From: Candidatus Harrysmithiimonas galli | Lineage (GTDB): Bacteria > Bacillota > Bacilli > CAJFEE01 | Length of the DNA stretch: 42,727 nt | NCBI GenBank assembly: GCA_904373265.1 | Contig: CAJFEE010000023.1 | Span: forward strand, 529 to 43,255 | Direction: 5' to 3' | Shown here: positions 1-8,994 of the stretch, piece by piece | How the letters are laid out: each line of letters begins with the position of its first letter | How positions within the stretch are numbered: the stretch's first letter is position 1 | Translations under genes and position numbers: made by a program | Notes under the pieces: model-generated | What the model saw: the letters and a program-made list of their open reading frames with translations, nothing else | Databases searched by the model: none | What the model was told of the DNA's origin: nothing

Positions 1-398
1 CTGGGATTTCTAACGTATCAAGGCTCATTCAATGGTAGTAAAATCGTAGTAATTTGAAGTATTTCAACCCTTGAAAATGCTGATAGATACAGTGTTTTAA
101 CGGACAATCAGATTTTTAGTTGGTTTTTAATATGAAACATAATCAATTATAATTTTTTATCTAAATCATTTTAATCAATTATTAATATAAAATAAAAAAT
201 ATAAATTTTATTTTAAAAAAATAATATTTTATTAATAAAAATTATTATACCATATACAAAAAACAGCCAATTTAATTATTGACTGTTTTTCATTCCTATC
301 AAATAAAATATTTTATCCTTAACGATATTTTTCCCAAAACTGATGATCATTTTCTTACCACGGCAAAATATGACTGCAGGAAATCATATATTTAGAAT
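1..398. other. AT-rich left flank, no complete gene
   Basis: No complete gene is visible here. The first 57 bases read in the + direction as an open 18-codon tail ending in TGA, which could be the 3' end of a gene cut by the window edge, but it is too short to identify. Bases about 130-250 are almost pure A/T. A hairpin at 258-290 is listed separately. Confidence 0.4.
258..290. terminator. Probable bidirectional Rho-independent terminator
   Basis: The arms AAACAG-C-CAA and TTG-A-CTGTTT pair around a short A/T loop. A run of A precedes the stem and a run of T follows it, so it could work on either strand. The nearest gene end is the minus-strand zinc-ribbon gene, about 110 bases away. Confidence 0.5.
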
Positions 399-581
399 TT
401 ATTGTTCGGTTTTATCCGTCTCCACTGTATTGTCTTGCTCTTTTGGCTTAATTGCTGAACCACATTCCTGACAGTTGACAAATTTCCCAAAAGGACCTTC
501 CTGAACAAAATGAATGGTTTTTTTTCCACAAGATTCACAAAAACCGATTTGCATATCATACATCTCTATATCATCCTCCAT
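399..581 (-). CDS. Small zinc-ribbon-like protein (60 aa)
   Basis: This is a 60-residue protein with two Cys-x-x-Cys knuckles, CESCGKK near residues 15-21 and CQECG near residues 37-41, separated by about 20 residues. The spacing is typical of a treble-clef or rubredoxin-like zinc ribbon. The C-terminal tail is acidic and Lys/Glu/Thr-rich and looks disordered. The start is supported by GGTGAG seven bases upstream of the ATG. There is no signal peptide or membrane segment, so it should be cytoplasmic. The function is unknown: small zinc ribbons of this kind occur as nucleic-acid-binding or accessory proteins. It appears monocistronic. Confidence 0.7.
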   Translation of the reverse strand: MEDDIEMYDMQIGFCESCGKKTIHFVQEGPFGKFVNCQECGSAIKPKEQDNTVETDKTEQ

Positions 582-653
582 TTCTTAACTCACCGTTATT
601 TTATACTAGAAATATATTTTTGTACATTTTTTATACAAATTTCGGATAAATAA

Positions 654-682
654 TTGTCACAAATTCAACAAAATGTTATAAT
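654..682 (+). promoter_or_regulatory. Strong sigmaA-type promoter
   Basis: A -35 TTGTCA (654-659) and a perfect -10 TATAAT (677-682) are separated by 17 bases. It lies about 65 bases upstream of the small membrane protein gene that starts at 748. Confidence 0.75.
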
Positions 683-747
683 AACAATAGGTATTATACA
701 AATCGTTTAATCATGTATTTTTACATCCTTAAACATTAGGGGGAGTT

Positions 748-1119
748 ATGAACAAATTTGACATCAAACTGCAACATATGATTTTGCCGATTCTTTTTTC
801 ACCATTTTTATTTATTGTCAGCTGTATAGATGTCGGGTTTCTATCCAAATATTTTTCAAAGGAAATGATGTTGCTGTTTTATTTTCTCCTATTTACACTA
901 CCGGCAATCTTGTTTGCCAGTTATTTGGAGATTATTTATACAACCATTTTTACATTATTTACTTCTATTGTACTGATTTACATTTTTTACCAAAAAAATC
1001 AATTTTTTTATTTTGATGATTGGGGCATTACTTATCATACACTGGTATTTACATTATTTCTGTTTATAAGTCACAGCATAGTCTTCTTCTTAAAAAGAAA
1101 AACTATACGATTTTTTTAA
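748..1119 (+). CDS. Small multi-spanning membrane protein of unknown function (123 aa)
   Basis: The protein is 123 residues, very hydrophobic and rich in Phe, Leu and Ile. About four membrane segments can be seen, near residues 10-30, 40-60, 62-82 and 95-115, and it ends in a short basic tail (KRKTIRFF). I recognise no family. The start is well supported: AGGGGGAG lies just upstream of the ATG and a near-consensus sigmaA promoter lies at 654-682. It is alone on its strand and convergent with the histidine kinase operon. The high A/T content matches its neighbours, so there is no sign of recent transfer. Confidence 0.7.
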   Translation: MNKFDIKLQHMILPILFSPFLFIVSCIDVGFLSKYFSKEMMLLFYFLLFTLPAILFASYLEIIYTTIFTLFTSIVLIYIFYQKNQFFYFDDWGITYHTLVFTLFLFISHSIVFFLKRKTIRFF

Positions 1120-1380
1120 CAAAATCCGTTTAAAATAAAATGATTCACTTGATTTACTTATTTGCATCAAATCCATATTAACAATCAAACATGGCTCGTT
1201 AAAATTTGTACAAATATGATTGTAGACATAGCATAGATACAAATTGAGATATAACCATCAGTCGGATAAATGATTTCAATAACATTTACGACTATTTTTT
1301 ATTATGAGAACCTTACGATTTAAAAAAAGAAAAAATTACAGTTTATGGTTTTCCTAAATATTAAAAAATTTTTTATTTAG
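1120..1380. other. Convergent intergenic region
   Basis: I see no gene here, only A/T-rich spacer between the 3' end of the small membrane protein gene and the terminator hairpin that follows the histidine kinase gene. Confidence 0.5.
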
Positions 1381-1414
1381 AAAGAAACACAGTCTAATTA
1401 GACTGTGTTTCTTT
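1381..1414 (-). terminator. Terminator of the PepSY/two-component operon
   Basis: This is a perfect 34-base palindrome with arms built around AACACAGTCTAA, starting six bases after the histidine kinase stop codon. T runs flank it on the + side and A/T-rich sequence on the other, so it may stop transcription from both directions. Confidence 0.85.
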
Positions 1415-1419
1415 TTTCT

Positions 1420-2817
1420 TTATCCAGCAGGCATTGTAATCATTACGGTAGTCCCCTCATTTACCGTACTTTCAAACGCCATTTGAAATCCATATTTTTC
1501 TACAATCTGATTTGCAATGCTTAAACCGAGACCTACTCCACCCATACTTCTGGAACGTGCTTTATCTACTCGAAAAAAACGTTTGGTAATATGCATAAGC
1601 TCCTGTTCTGGAATTCCAATACCAAAATCGCGAACCCGTAATATCACTGATGCTGTTTCTTGATGCAATTGAATACAAATTTTCTTTGGTGAGGTAGTCG
1701 TATATTTTAAGCCATTATCAATAAATATTGTCAAAAGCTGAATAAAATGTTCAGGCATAATTTTTACTTGACAGATTTCATCACATTGGCAATCAAAAAT
1801 AATCTCATCATCAATAACAGAAAAACGTTCAGTAACCTCTTTAACCAACACTGTTAAATTTTGTGTGGGTAGATTGACATCCATTTGTAAATGCTCCAAT
1901 CTGGAAAGCAGCAATAAATCTTGAACCATATGTTCAAAATGTCCGATTTCTTTTGTCATACGCATTAAGGAATCATCCAAAATTTCCGGATTACTTTTGC
2001 CAAACCGATTTAACATTTGCAAATGTCCTTTAAAAACGGAGATCGGTGTCCGCAGCTCATGTGATGCGTCTTCAATAAAGCGCTTTTGTTGATCCATCGT
2101 ATCTTCGACTTGATCTAACAAATCATTAAATGCTGTACGAACTTGATTTAGTTCATCTTTTCCATGCTTGATTTTTAAACGATGCATCAAACCCTTCATT
2201 TGAATTTGACTAACATCATCTACAAGCTCATGAATTTGTCCGACAAACTGTCGCGATAAAAACAAACCGACAAGAAGACTTAAAACCATCGCTACCAAAA
2301 AGGGAATAATAAGAGTATAAATGGAATTTTGATATATCGTGTGAAATACGTCATTTTTTTTCACATATTCAACTGTATACACTTCATAATTATTCTCAAT
2401 AGGTATACGTAAAACCGTATACTCATTTCCTTGATAAGTTTCAATACTTGAAAATTCTTTGTTTACAACTTGATGCTGAATAAAAGACGACCAATCTTGT
2501 GCCGTACTTTGCTTAACAATCTGACCAGATCGATCCAGAATATTAATCTCCAGACCATCATATTCATATTTATCCACATAATATTTTAAAAACGGTCGTA
2601 CATCTGAAGCATCCGACTTTTCCTCATCCAATTCATGCAATAACCGCTCTGCCATATCCTTCAATGTTTTTTCTTCCAAACTCTCGCTCGTTTCCTCAAT
2701 GATCCACCATTGAATCACATTGAAAATAATTAATAAAATAAGAAAGGTAGCGACCGTAGCAATCATGCATTTTAAAAAAATGGATAAAGAGGCATACCAT
2801 TTTAAAAACTTTCTCAT
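1420..2817 (-). CDS. Sensor histidine kinase (ArlS/YkoH-like)
   Basis: This 465-residue membrane kinase partners the response regulator immediately upstream. TM1 is at about residues 13-38, followed by an extracytoplasmic sensor region of about 125 residues, TM2 at about 166-188 and a HAMP linker at about 188-240. A HisKA domain carries the phospho-acceptor His253 in ASHELRTPIS, and the HATPase domain has its N box at Asn368 (FIDNGLKYT), a DFGIGIP G1 box and a GVGLGLSI G2 box. All catalytic motifs are intact. It overlaps the regulator by 4 bp (ATGA), so translation is probably coupled. The signal sensed is unknown. The PepSY protein encoded first in the operon may act outside the membrane on this sensor, as inferred for the B. 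subtilis ykoGHI arrangement. Confidence 0.93.
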   Translation of the reverse strand: MRKFLKWYASLSIFLKCMIATVATFLILLIIFNVIQWWIIEETSESLEEKTLKDMAERLLHELDEEKSDASDVRPFLKYYVDKYEYDGLEINILDRSGQIVKQSTAQDWSSFIQHQVVNKEFSSIETYQGNEYTVLRIPIENNYEVYTVEYVKKNDVFHTIYQNSIYTLIIPFLVAMVLSLLVGLFLSRQFVGQIHELVDDVSQIQMKGLMHRLKIKHGKDELNQVRTAFNDLLDQVEDTMDQQKRFIEDASHELRTPISVFKGHLQMLNRFGKSNPEILDDSLMRMTKEIGHFEHMVQDLLLLSRLEHLQMDVNLPTQNLTVLVKEVTERFSVIDDEIIFDCQCDEICQVKIMPEHFIQLLTIFIDNGLKYTTTSPKKICIQLHQETASVILRVRDFGIGIPEQELMHITKRFFRVDKARSRSMGGVGLGLSIANQIVEKYGFQMAFESTVNEGTTVMITMPAG

Positions 2818-3491
2818 TGTCGCATCACGTATCCAACACCACGAACGGTTTGAATGTATTCTTCTTTGTTGTTTTCATCCAACTTATTTCGTAAATAACG
2901 AATATATACATCCACAACATTCGTTTCAACAACATGCTCATATCCCCATACTTGTTCCAACAAAATATCACGTGTCAAAACTCGGTTAATGTTTTTCATA
3001 AACACATGAAGCAGCTCAAATTCTTTATTGGTCAGCTCAATCGTATTTGAACCTCGCATCACTTGCCGTGACATAATGTCCAACTTTAAATCTTTAAAAG
3101 TCAACTGAACAGCATCATTTGTCTGAGTATACTGAATCCGACGAAAGATACCTTTCATTCGTGCCAACAGTTCCTGTGTATCAAATGGTTTTGGCAAGTA
3201 ATCATCAGCCCCCAGCTGTAACCCTGTAATCCGATCCATAACTGTATCTCTTGCAGTCAACATAATAATCGGCACCATACTTTCCTCCCGAATACGTCGA
3301 CAAACTTCTAAACCATTTATACCTGGAAGCATTAAATCTAACAAAACCATATCATACTGATTTCGATGAAAAAGCTCCAATGCTTCTTTTCCATTTTCAG
3401 AAACTGTCACTTCATAACCTTCATACTCCAATTCCAATTTTAAAAATGAATGAAGATTCTCCTCATCTTCAACAAGCAATATATGTGCCAT
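2814..3491 (-). CDS. OmpR/PhoB-family response regulator (ArlR/YkoG-like)
   Basis: This is a 225-residue DNA-binding response regulator. The receiver domain (about 1-120) has the acidic pair Glu8-Asp9, phospho-acceptor Asp52 (LLDLMLPG) and the conserved Lys in LPKPFD. The C-terminal winged helix (about 130-225) ends in ETNVVDVYIRYLRNKLD and TVRGVGYV, a pattern very like ArlR. I chose the ATG at 3491, not the in-frame ATG at 3530, because AAGGAAAGGAAG lies just before it and the family starts with M-x-x-I-L-x-V-E-D-E. With this start there is a 31-base gap after the PepSY gene and a 4-bp overlap with the kinase. Confidence 0.94.
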   Translation of the reverse strand: MAHILLVEDEENLHSFLKLELEYEGYEVTVSENGKEALELFHRNQYDMVLLDLMLPGINGLEVCRRIREESMVPIIMLTARDTVMDRITGLQLGADDYLPKPFDTQELLARMKGIFRRIQYTQTNDAVQLTFKDLKLDIMSRQVMRGSNTIELTNKEFELLHVFMKNINRVLTRDILLEQVWGYEHVVETNVVDVYIRYLRNKLDENNKEEYIQTVRGVGYVMRQ

Positions 3492-3522
3492 TTTTTTCTT
3501 CCTTTCCTTGTATACCCATTGT

Positions 3523-4209
3523 TTAATCATCCAATTCCATTTTTGTAATCATTCCACTTCCAGCATGAACTTCGATCTCGTACACTCGACGCCCAGTTGA
3601 AATTTTAAACTCATAGTAAAGCTCACCATCATCATAGTCACCATCTATCTCTATAATCGTACCATTAATTTCATTTAAAGCAATCTGTTTTGCTTTTTCA
3701 AGGGTAATATTTTCCGGATACATCTGCTCTGCATTCGAATCAATAGGTACATCATCTTGACTGGATGCATTGTTTGTATCCGTTGAATTATTCGTTGAAG
3801 GATTTTGTTCAGTAGAGCTATCTACATCATTTGTATTTTGATTATCCGATGTCGATTTTGCCTCTTCTACAAAAATTTGCTCCAATACCGATTTTGTATT
3901 CTTATCTATATATACAACGTAAGTTCTATTGTCTTTTCCAATTTTAATTTCATATAAAGAAGTACCATTTCGTACAACATGATTCACTTCCTTTACTTCT
4001 CCTTTTACCTGTTCGACAGCCAGCTGAGCTGCTTCATCTACCGATAAAGTTGATACCTGTTCATTTCCAATCAAATTAGAACTTGTATATCCATTTGGGG
4101 ATAACAACCGTGAAGCAACAAAAATGACAAGGAAAAAAACAATAAAAAGTGCTAAAAGTCCAATGAAAAATGCACGATACTTTTTAAACAACTGTTTTAT
4201 ATCTGTCAT
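3523..4209 (-). CDS. Membrane-anchored protein with two PepSY domains
   Basis: The 228-residue protein has one N-terminal membrane segment (about residues 13-35), with the rest predicted outside the cytoplasm. Two PepSY-type repeats follow, about 55-112 (begins LSVDEAAQLAVEQVKGEV) and about 168-227 (begins ITLEKAKQIALNEING). A low-complexity Ser/Thr/Asn/Asp linker joins them. PepSY domains are found in protease inhibitors and cell-surface regulators. It is the first gene of an operon with the response regulator and kinase, so a role in modulating that sensor or a cell-wall protease it controls is likely but inferred. GGAGTG lies seven bases before the ATG. Confidence 0.85.
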   Translation of the reverse strand: MTDIKQLFKKYRAFFIGLLALFIVFFLVIFVASRLLSPNGYTSSNLIGNEQVSTLSVDEAAQLAVEQVKGEVKEVNHVVRNGTSLYEIKIGKDNRTYVVYIDKNTKSVLEQIFVEEAKSTSDNQNTNDVDSSTEQNPSTNNSTDTNNASSQDDVPIDSNAEQMYPENITLEKAKQIALNEINGTIIEIDGDYDDGELYYEFKISTGRRVYEIEVHAGSGMITKMELDD

Positions 4210-4287
4210 CTTATCACTCCTTTTCTTTTATCCTAACTTTAACAAAATCAACTAATAAAACAAATCTTATTTTGTGAGTTCGACCTA

Positions 4288-4317
4288 AAAAAAAGATGAG
4301 AATTTTCTCATCTTTTT
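4288..4317 (-). terminator. Rho-independent terminator after the ger operon
   Basis: The hairpin has arms AAAAAGATGAGAA and TTCTCATCTTTTT with a tiny loop, giving a T run on either strand. It lies about 170 bases downstream of the gerAB-type stop codon and upstream of the PepSY operon, so it should insulate the two. Confidence 0.75.
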
Positions 4318-4486
4318 CAATAACGGATAAAAAGAGAAATTGGATCAACTGCTCCTGACTAGTAAAAAATTCAAAGAAACACATCTAAAACCATTTCCCA
4401 AACGTTTATGCTCTTTCATACCAAATGTCGAATAAAGATATTTTTTATTTCAATCTGGCATTTTTTATCCCAAGCTCACGTACAAT

Positions 4487-5584
4487 TTACGTTTTTTTTC
4501 TTTTTACCATCAGTAATCCAAAAGTAATCAATGGAAAAATATAAGCAAATGGAAAGATAAAAACATAAGGGAAATCATTTCGAAAAAATTCACTTAACAT
4601 TTCATAAGAAATTGCTGGTAGAACCATTAACAAACCCAATGTCAACAGACTGATCATCACAAAAATCAAAACATCTTCTCGGATTTTCACAAGACTTTCT
4701 TTGAACATAAAAAAGCTTCCAAAAATAAAAAGTCCCAGCTTCATAAATGTTCCAAGTACAAAAAAGACCAATGTAACAAGATCTAAACGCTTAATAAATT
4801 CAAGCAATGTAATTTTCTCTGTTGCTTTTAAAATCGGGAAATTCAATTCATTCATCAATGAACCCCCAATAATTCCTGCTGTAATCAACATCATAAATAC
4901 CAACGCACCACCTGCAATCAAAATCACACCCAAAGATTTCCACCAAATTCCTTTTGTCTGGCTAACCATTGGCAAAAAAACAAATAGCAAAAAAATCTCA
5001 GCAAACGGAATAGAAAATACATCTGGAAAAATCCCCTGAACAAGCATTGGAACTGAATGAATCAAAAAAGGCTGCAATCTTTCAATATAAAAAATTCCAT
5101 TAAAATACGCCAGCAATACAAGAAAAAAACAAACGAACGCAATAATAAAAAAACTAATAATACTCGTTCGAGCAAATGCACCAAAACGCAAAAATAGTAT
5201 GTACCCCAATAAAATACAAACTGGAATAACCAATAGATAAAAAGAAGTATACGGAAGTAAAATCATTTGGACAAAAAATACAATATTGGCCAAAATCGTA
5301 CTGGCAATCCCCCAAAAACAAACTCCGTATAAAAACGTAATGACCCGTCCAATTTTTTTGCCATATGCATATTGATGAAGATCCGAAACAGTCGCTTTTC
5401 CACTCATTTGGTACATTCGATAATAAAATATAAACAATATAAGCGAGACTGCTGTACCAATAACTCCGGCAACCCACGCATCTTGCTCCAATCGGCTGGA
5501 TATTCCAACAATCAAATGTGTTCCAACCATAATATGTAGGATAAATGTATAATAAGAAAAACTGCTGATCTGCTCATCTGTCAT
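4487..5584 (-). CDS. Spore germination permease, GerB subunit
   Basis: This 365-residue integral membrane protein of the GerAB/amino-acid-permease (APC) superfamily has about ten predicted membrane helices from near residue 8 to 360 and a basic C-terminus (VKRKKT). In the family this subunit sits in the spore inner membrane, forms the receptor with the A and C subunits, and binds or conducts the germinant. It is the last gene of the operon and overlaps the C-subunit gene by 11 bp. Length is normal for the family (about 365). The start is preceded only by coding sequence of the upstream gene, in keeping with translational coupling. The germinant cannot be told from sequence. Confidence 0.93.
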   Translation of the reverse strand: MTDEQISSFSYYTFILHIMVGTHLIVGISSRLEQDAWVAGVIGTAVSLILFIFYYRMYQMSGKATVSDLHQYAYGKKIGRVITFLYGVCFWGIASTILANIVFFVQMILLPYTSFYLLVIPVCILLGYILFLRFGAFARTSIISFFIIAFVCFFLVLLAYFNGIFYIERLQPFLIHSVPMLVQGIFPDVFSIPFAEIFLLFVFLPMVSQTKGIWWKSLGVILIAGGALVFMMLITAGIIGGSLMNELNFPILKATEKITLLEFIKRLDLVTLVFFVLGTFMKLGLFIFGSFFMFKESLVKIREDVLIFVMISLLTLGLLMVLPAISYEMLSEFFRNDFPYVFIFPFAYIFPLITFGLLMVKRKKT

Positions 5585-6803
5585 TCGTTACACCCACTTG
5601 TTTCATTCCTTTCAAATCTCCAGTAAAATGGATCTCCATTTTCACCATCACATCAAAGTCAATCTGCTCCATCGGCTCTGAAAACTTTCGAACAAATTGT
5701 TCATATTTTTCAGGACTCAATCGGTATAAAGTCGCACCCAATCCAAGAAAATCTGCATTGAGTCTCTTCTCTTTCTCGTAAAGATTTAACAAATTATTTC
5801 GTACACTTGCTTCCACCAACTTTTCCAAATCTTGCTGGTTTAATTGTTCTAAGTTGTCCACACCATGATAACTGTCAATAAATCCTGACATTTCAATTTC
5901 TACCTGAATGCTCGGTCTATCAAGACTTTTCCACTGTGCTACATACATCTTACTGTCATTTTCTGAAATCTTAATGGAAAATACTTTTGCATCTTTTGCT
6001 GGTTCCATATCATTTGGAACCGTTAAGCTTGTAAATGAATTAATCTCATAAAAATATGCAAACAATTCCCGTTCTGCCTCCGACATATAATCCACCAACT
6101 TTCCCTTACGAAAAATCGCCAGACCATCCGTTTGAACATCAACTGGTGGCTTTAGTATAGAAATATTTTGTGGATTTTCTCCCATCTTCTGATTCCCTAC
6201 CAATTTGACAACTGGCAAAAGAATATCTTTACCTGGTAGGTGGTTCAAATACAAAATATCATCCGCATAATATTGAAAATCAGAAATTTTAGAACGAATT
6301 TTATCTATATTAAAAAAAATTGACATCGCAGTAATATCATTAAATGGTAAAAATACCCCTAAAAGATCTGCAGCCTGACTGTCCTTCACAATTACAATCG
6401 GTGGTGACTGCGAAACATCATGATTCCGGACAAAATAATCTGCAATTTGTATAACAGAATTTTGTTTTACAACCTCTTCCTGAATCAAAATCATTTGTAA
6501 AGTATTCAACTTAATGGTTAAAGGAATTTTTAAAAACAGTTGATTGGCTGCATCACCCAGCGTCCGTCCGATTGCCGAATACGTTAAAGTTGCTGGCTGC
6601 TGTGAAGTCGTATTGGCTTTTAATCGAATTGGATTGATGACCTCCAAAGTAACACGAAAATTTGTATCCACCATATCAACCGCAAACGATGAAACAAATC
6701 CAATATTTTGCATTTCCGCCTTATCTGAGTTTTTGGTTAAAAAAGAAAATAGTGCCAGGCCAAAAAGCAAAATAAGCACAGCAATTTGTAAAACCCTTAT
6801 CAT
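5574..6803 (-). CDS. Spore germination protein, GerC subunit, without a lipobox cysteine
   Basis: The 409-residue protein is of the GerAC family, normally a lipoprotein on the outer face of the spore inner membrane and the third part of a GerA-type receptor. The family N-terminus is a signal peptide ending in a Cys, followed by an Asp-rich start and a conserved I/L-G-F/I-V segment. Here the same alignment reads FLTKNSDKAEMQNIGFVSSF and no Cys is present in the first 40 residues. The N-terminal hydrophobic segment (about 4-24) is therefore more likely an uncleaved membrane anchor. The rest looks intact, including a C-terminal Ger(x)C domain with ENDSKMYVAQWKSL and VEASVRNN stretches. It overlaps the A gene by 4 bp and the B gene by 11 bp. 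Confidence 0.88.
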   Translation of the reverse strand: MIRVLQIAVLILLFGLALFSFLTKNSDKAEMQNIGFVSSFAVDMVDTNFRVTLEVINPIRLKANTTSQQPATLTYSAIGRTLGDAANQLFLKIPLTIKLNTLQMILIQEEVVKQNSVIQIADYFVRNHDVSQSPPIVIVKDSQAADLLGVFLPFNDITAMSIFFNIDKIRSKISDFQYYADDILYLNHLPGKDILLPVVKLVGNQKMGENPQNISILKPPVDVQTDGLAIFRKGKLVDYMSEAERELFAYFYEINSFTSLTVPNDMEPAKDAKVFSIKISENDSKMYVAQWKSLDRPSIQVEIEMSGFIDSYHGVDNLEQLNQQDLEKLVEASVRNNLLNLYEKEKRLNADFLGLGATLYRLSPEKYEQFVRKFSEPMEQIDFDVMVKMEIHFTGDLKGMKQVGVTNDR

Positions 6804-8263
6804 GGTTTTCCCTCCTGCCTTTTTATCTTCTCATGAAAAAATTGGTGTACCTTATTTTCCTTGGAGAAAATCATTGTGCGTAAAATATTATCCTTTTGAT
6901 CCTTTAAGGAAAAAGGAGTCAACGGTGACATATATGGCACGCCAAACGACTTTAATGCATTCAAATAGTTTAAATACGCAAAACCGACCAAAAGCACGCC
7001 AAAAAAACCTAAAATTCCACCCGCAAACAAAAATGCAAGCCGCATGCCTCGAACTGGAGGATACAAAGCCTGCTCTGGCAGTGCAAATGTACTGATAAAG
7101 GTTAATCCGATTACAATTAAAGAAGTGGAAGTAATCAATCCAACTTGCACTGCCACATCCCCAACCAAAAATCCACCAAGCATGGATAAAATAAATACCA
7201 AACCGTTAGGCAACCGGAATGCTGCATCGATAATCATCTGCATAAAAAAGATCAGCAGCGCTACCTCAATCATTGTCGGAAATGGAACACCTTGTGCCTG
7301 ACCGACCAAATTAAACAAAAGCACACTGGGTATCAGCTCTTGATGAAAATCTAACAATGCTACATATAAGCCTGGCAGTGTAATCGAAAACATAAACGCA
7401 ATCCAGCGTAACACTCGAACAAAAGAGATAGCTGCCCGATAATAATAATCATCTGGTGCATGCAACATAGAAGGAAAAGTGGTTGGCCCTAGCAAAACAA
7501 AGGGTGTACCATCAATCATAATCGCAACCTTTCCATCCAAAATTCCATTGGCAATTTCATCTGGTCTTTCTCGAACCTCTAATAATGGCATATACGCTGA
7601 TTGATTGCCTGAAATTCCCTCGATAATATCTGTTGACGATTGCACTTTTTCTAACTTTAAATTCTTCAAAGCTTTTTTTACTGTTTGCAACACTTTTCGA
7701 TCTACAAATTCTTCCATATAAAGCAGCACCACCCTCGTTTGCGTATGCTCTCCAATTGTAAAAGATAGGGTCTTCATTTTATTTGTACGTATTTTCCGCC
7801 GCATAATGCTCAGATTGGTTTGAATATCTTCAACAAACCCTTCAAATGGCCCACGCAATGAACGTTCACTTTCTGCTATTCCAATAGTACGATGTGCAAA
7901 ATCATTGGTGTTAAAAGAGAGTACATCCTCACAACCTTCAACCACCAAAATCGTTTCACCATTGACCATCATATCAATTGCTTCTTTTGTTGAGCTGATG
8001 ATGGTCACTTTGGCCAATGTTGTAAAGCTTTCTGACACCTCTAAGATTGAAACTTGCTGATCAAAACAAGCTGTTTCATTTAAAAGCGGGGTCAAAATAT
8101 AACGAGACACTTGATTTGGATCCGCTGCACCTTGCAAATAAAAAATATATGCAAAACGTCTCTTTTTATCTCCAAGTGAAATTTTCCGTTCCACAAATTC
8201 AACAACATTCTTCCATTTTTCACGCAGCCGTTGTACAATTTCAAGACTTGTTTCTTTTTCCAT
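6800..8263 (-). CDS. Spore germination protein, GerA subunit
   Basis: This 487-residue protein is the first subunit of a GerA-type nutrient germinant receptor. It has a soluble N-terminal half (about 1-240) with the family features GAADPNQVSRYILTPLL and TNKMKTLSF. A membrane domain of about five to six helices (about 270-445) includes PGLYVALLDFHQELIP and PFPTMIEVALL, and a basic tail follows. I moved the start from the ATG at 8311 to the ATG at 8263, because AAAGGAC lies seven bases upstream of the latter and nothing ribosome-binding-like precedes the former. The family then begins near its usual length. The A-C-B order differs from the common A-B-C order but is known in other receptors. Confidence 0.95.
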   Translation of the reverse strand: MEKETSLEIVQRLREKWKNVVEFVERKISLGDKKRRFAYIFYLQGAADPNQVSRYILTPLLNETACFDQQVSILEVSESFTTLAKVTIISSTKEAIDMMVNGETILVVEGCEDVLSFNTNDFAHRTIGIAESERSLRGPFEGFVEDIQTNLSIMRRKIRTNKMKTLSFTIGEHTQTRVVLLYMEEFVDRKVLQTVKKALKNLKLEKVQSSTDIIEGISGNQSAYMPLLEVRERPDEIANGILDGKVAIMIDGTPFVLLGPTTFPSMLHAPDDYYYRAAISFVRVLRWIAFMFSITLPGLYVALLDFHQELIPSVLLFNLVGQAQGVPFPTMIEVALLIFFMQMIIDAAFRLPNGLVFILSMLGGFLVGDVAVQVGLITSTSLIVIGLTFISTFALPEQALYPPVRGMRLAFLFAGGILGFFGVLLVGFAYLNYLNALKSFGVPYMSPLTPFSLKDQKDNILRTMIFSKENKVHQFFHEKIKRQEGKP

Positions 8264-8322
8264 ATACACAGTCCTTTTTTCCTTTAGCTTGCCAAAACAG
8301 TTATTTTTCATTCAGAAAAAAT

Positions 8323-8351
8323 TATATTGGCGATATAATTTTGGTGCATGC
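8323..8351 (-). promoter_or_regulatory. Possible sigmaG promoter for the ger operon
   Basis: Reading the minus strand, GCATG (8351-8347) and CAATATA (8329-8323) are 17 bases apart. They resemble the sigmaG pattern GnATR / CATnnTA with one mismatch in the -10. The position, about 60 bases before the chosen GerA start, and forespore expression of ger operons in general both fit. The match alone is weak. Confidence 0.35.
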
Positions 8352-8451
8352 TTATAAAATGAATCATATGGGAAAAAATAAACAAATCCATCTAAAACCC
8401 GCATATCATTGAAAGATTTTCATACGATAGAAGAAAATGGAGGATATAATT

Positions 8452-8994
8452 ATGGAAAATAAAAATCAAATCTCAAAAGAGGAGTTCACAAATATTCGAG
8501 AAGATGAAATCGAGCACGCTGCACGAAATCTTCTGATCAAACGAGGCGTAACTGTTGAAGATATTATTCCACTTGTATATTTTCTACAAAAAGATCATAT
8601 ACCAAATTTAACCAATGAAGAAATTCGCATTCATGTTGAGCAAGTATTAACAAAGCGGGAAGTGCACAATGCCATTTTAACTGGAATTGAATTGGATATC
8701 CTAGCAGAAAAACGTCTCCTCTCTGAACCACTTCTAGAAATTGTACAAAAAGACGAGGGACTGTATGGAGTCGATGAAGTATTGGCGTTATCTATTGTAA
8801 ATATTTATGGGAGCATTGGGTTTACCAATTATGGCTATATTGATCGTGTAAAACCAGGAATTCTTGCACAGCTAAACAACAAGAACAAGGAGCATGTGCA
8901 TACCTTTCTTGATGATATTGTTGGTGCCATTGCCGCAGCAGCTGCTTCTCGCCTTGCTCATACGTATAAAAAGAAAATCGACCAAAACCAATAG
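8452..8994 (+). CDS. PgpA-domain protein (YutG-like)
   Basis: The 180-residue soluble protein of the phosphatidylglycerophosphatase A family resembles B. subtilis YutG. Visible family features are the EIRIHVEQVLTKREV and LTGIELDILAEKRLL region, the central LYGVDEVLALSIVNIYGSIG, and the C-terminal TFLDDIVGAIAAAAASRLAH. The conserved Asp pair in FLDD is the expected metal or phosphate site. The start is the ATG at 8452, eight bases after GGAGG; the in-frame ATG at 8437 lies before that site. It is transcribed away from the ger operon and is alone. Many short Bacillus PgpA-like proteins lack membrane helices, as here, so its real substrate is uncertain. Confidence 0.85.
   Translation: MENKNQISKEEFTNIREDEIEHAARNLLIKRGVTVEDIIPLVYFLQKDHIPNLTNEEIRIHVEQVLTKREVHNAILTGIELDILAEKRLLSEPLLEIVQKDEGLYGVDEVLALSIVNIYGSIGFTNYGYIDRVKPGILAQLNNKNKEHVHTFLDDIVGAIAAAAASRLAHTYKKKIDQNQ

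Noticed and set aside
5154..5477. Minus-strand ORF inside the GerB gene
   Set aside because: It is a shadow frame of the permease gene, with Cys/Tyr/Ser-rich translation and no start signal.
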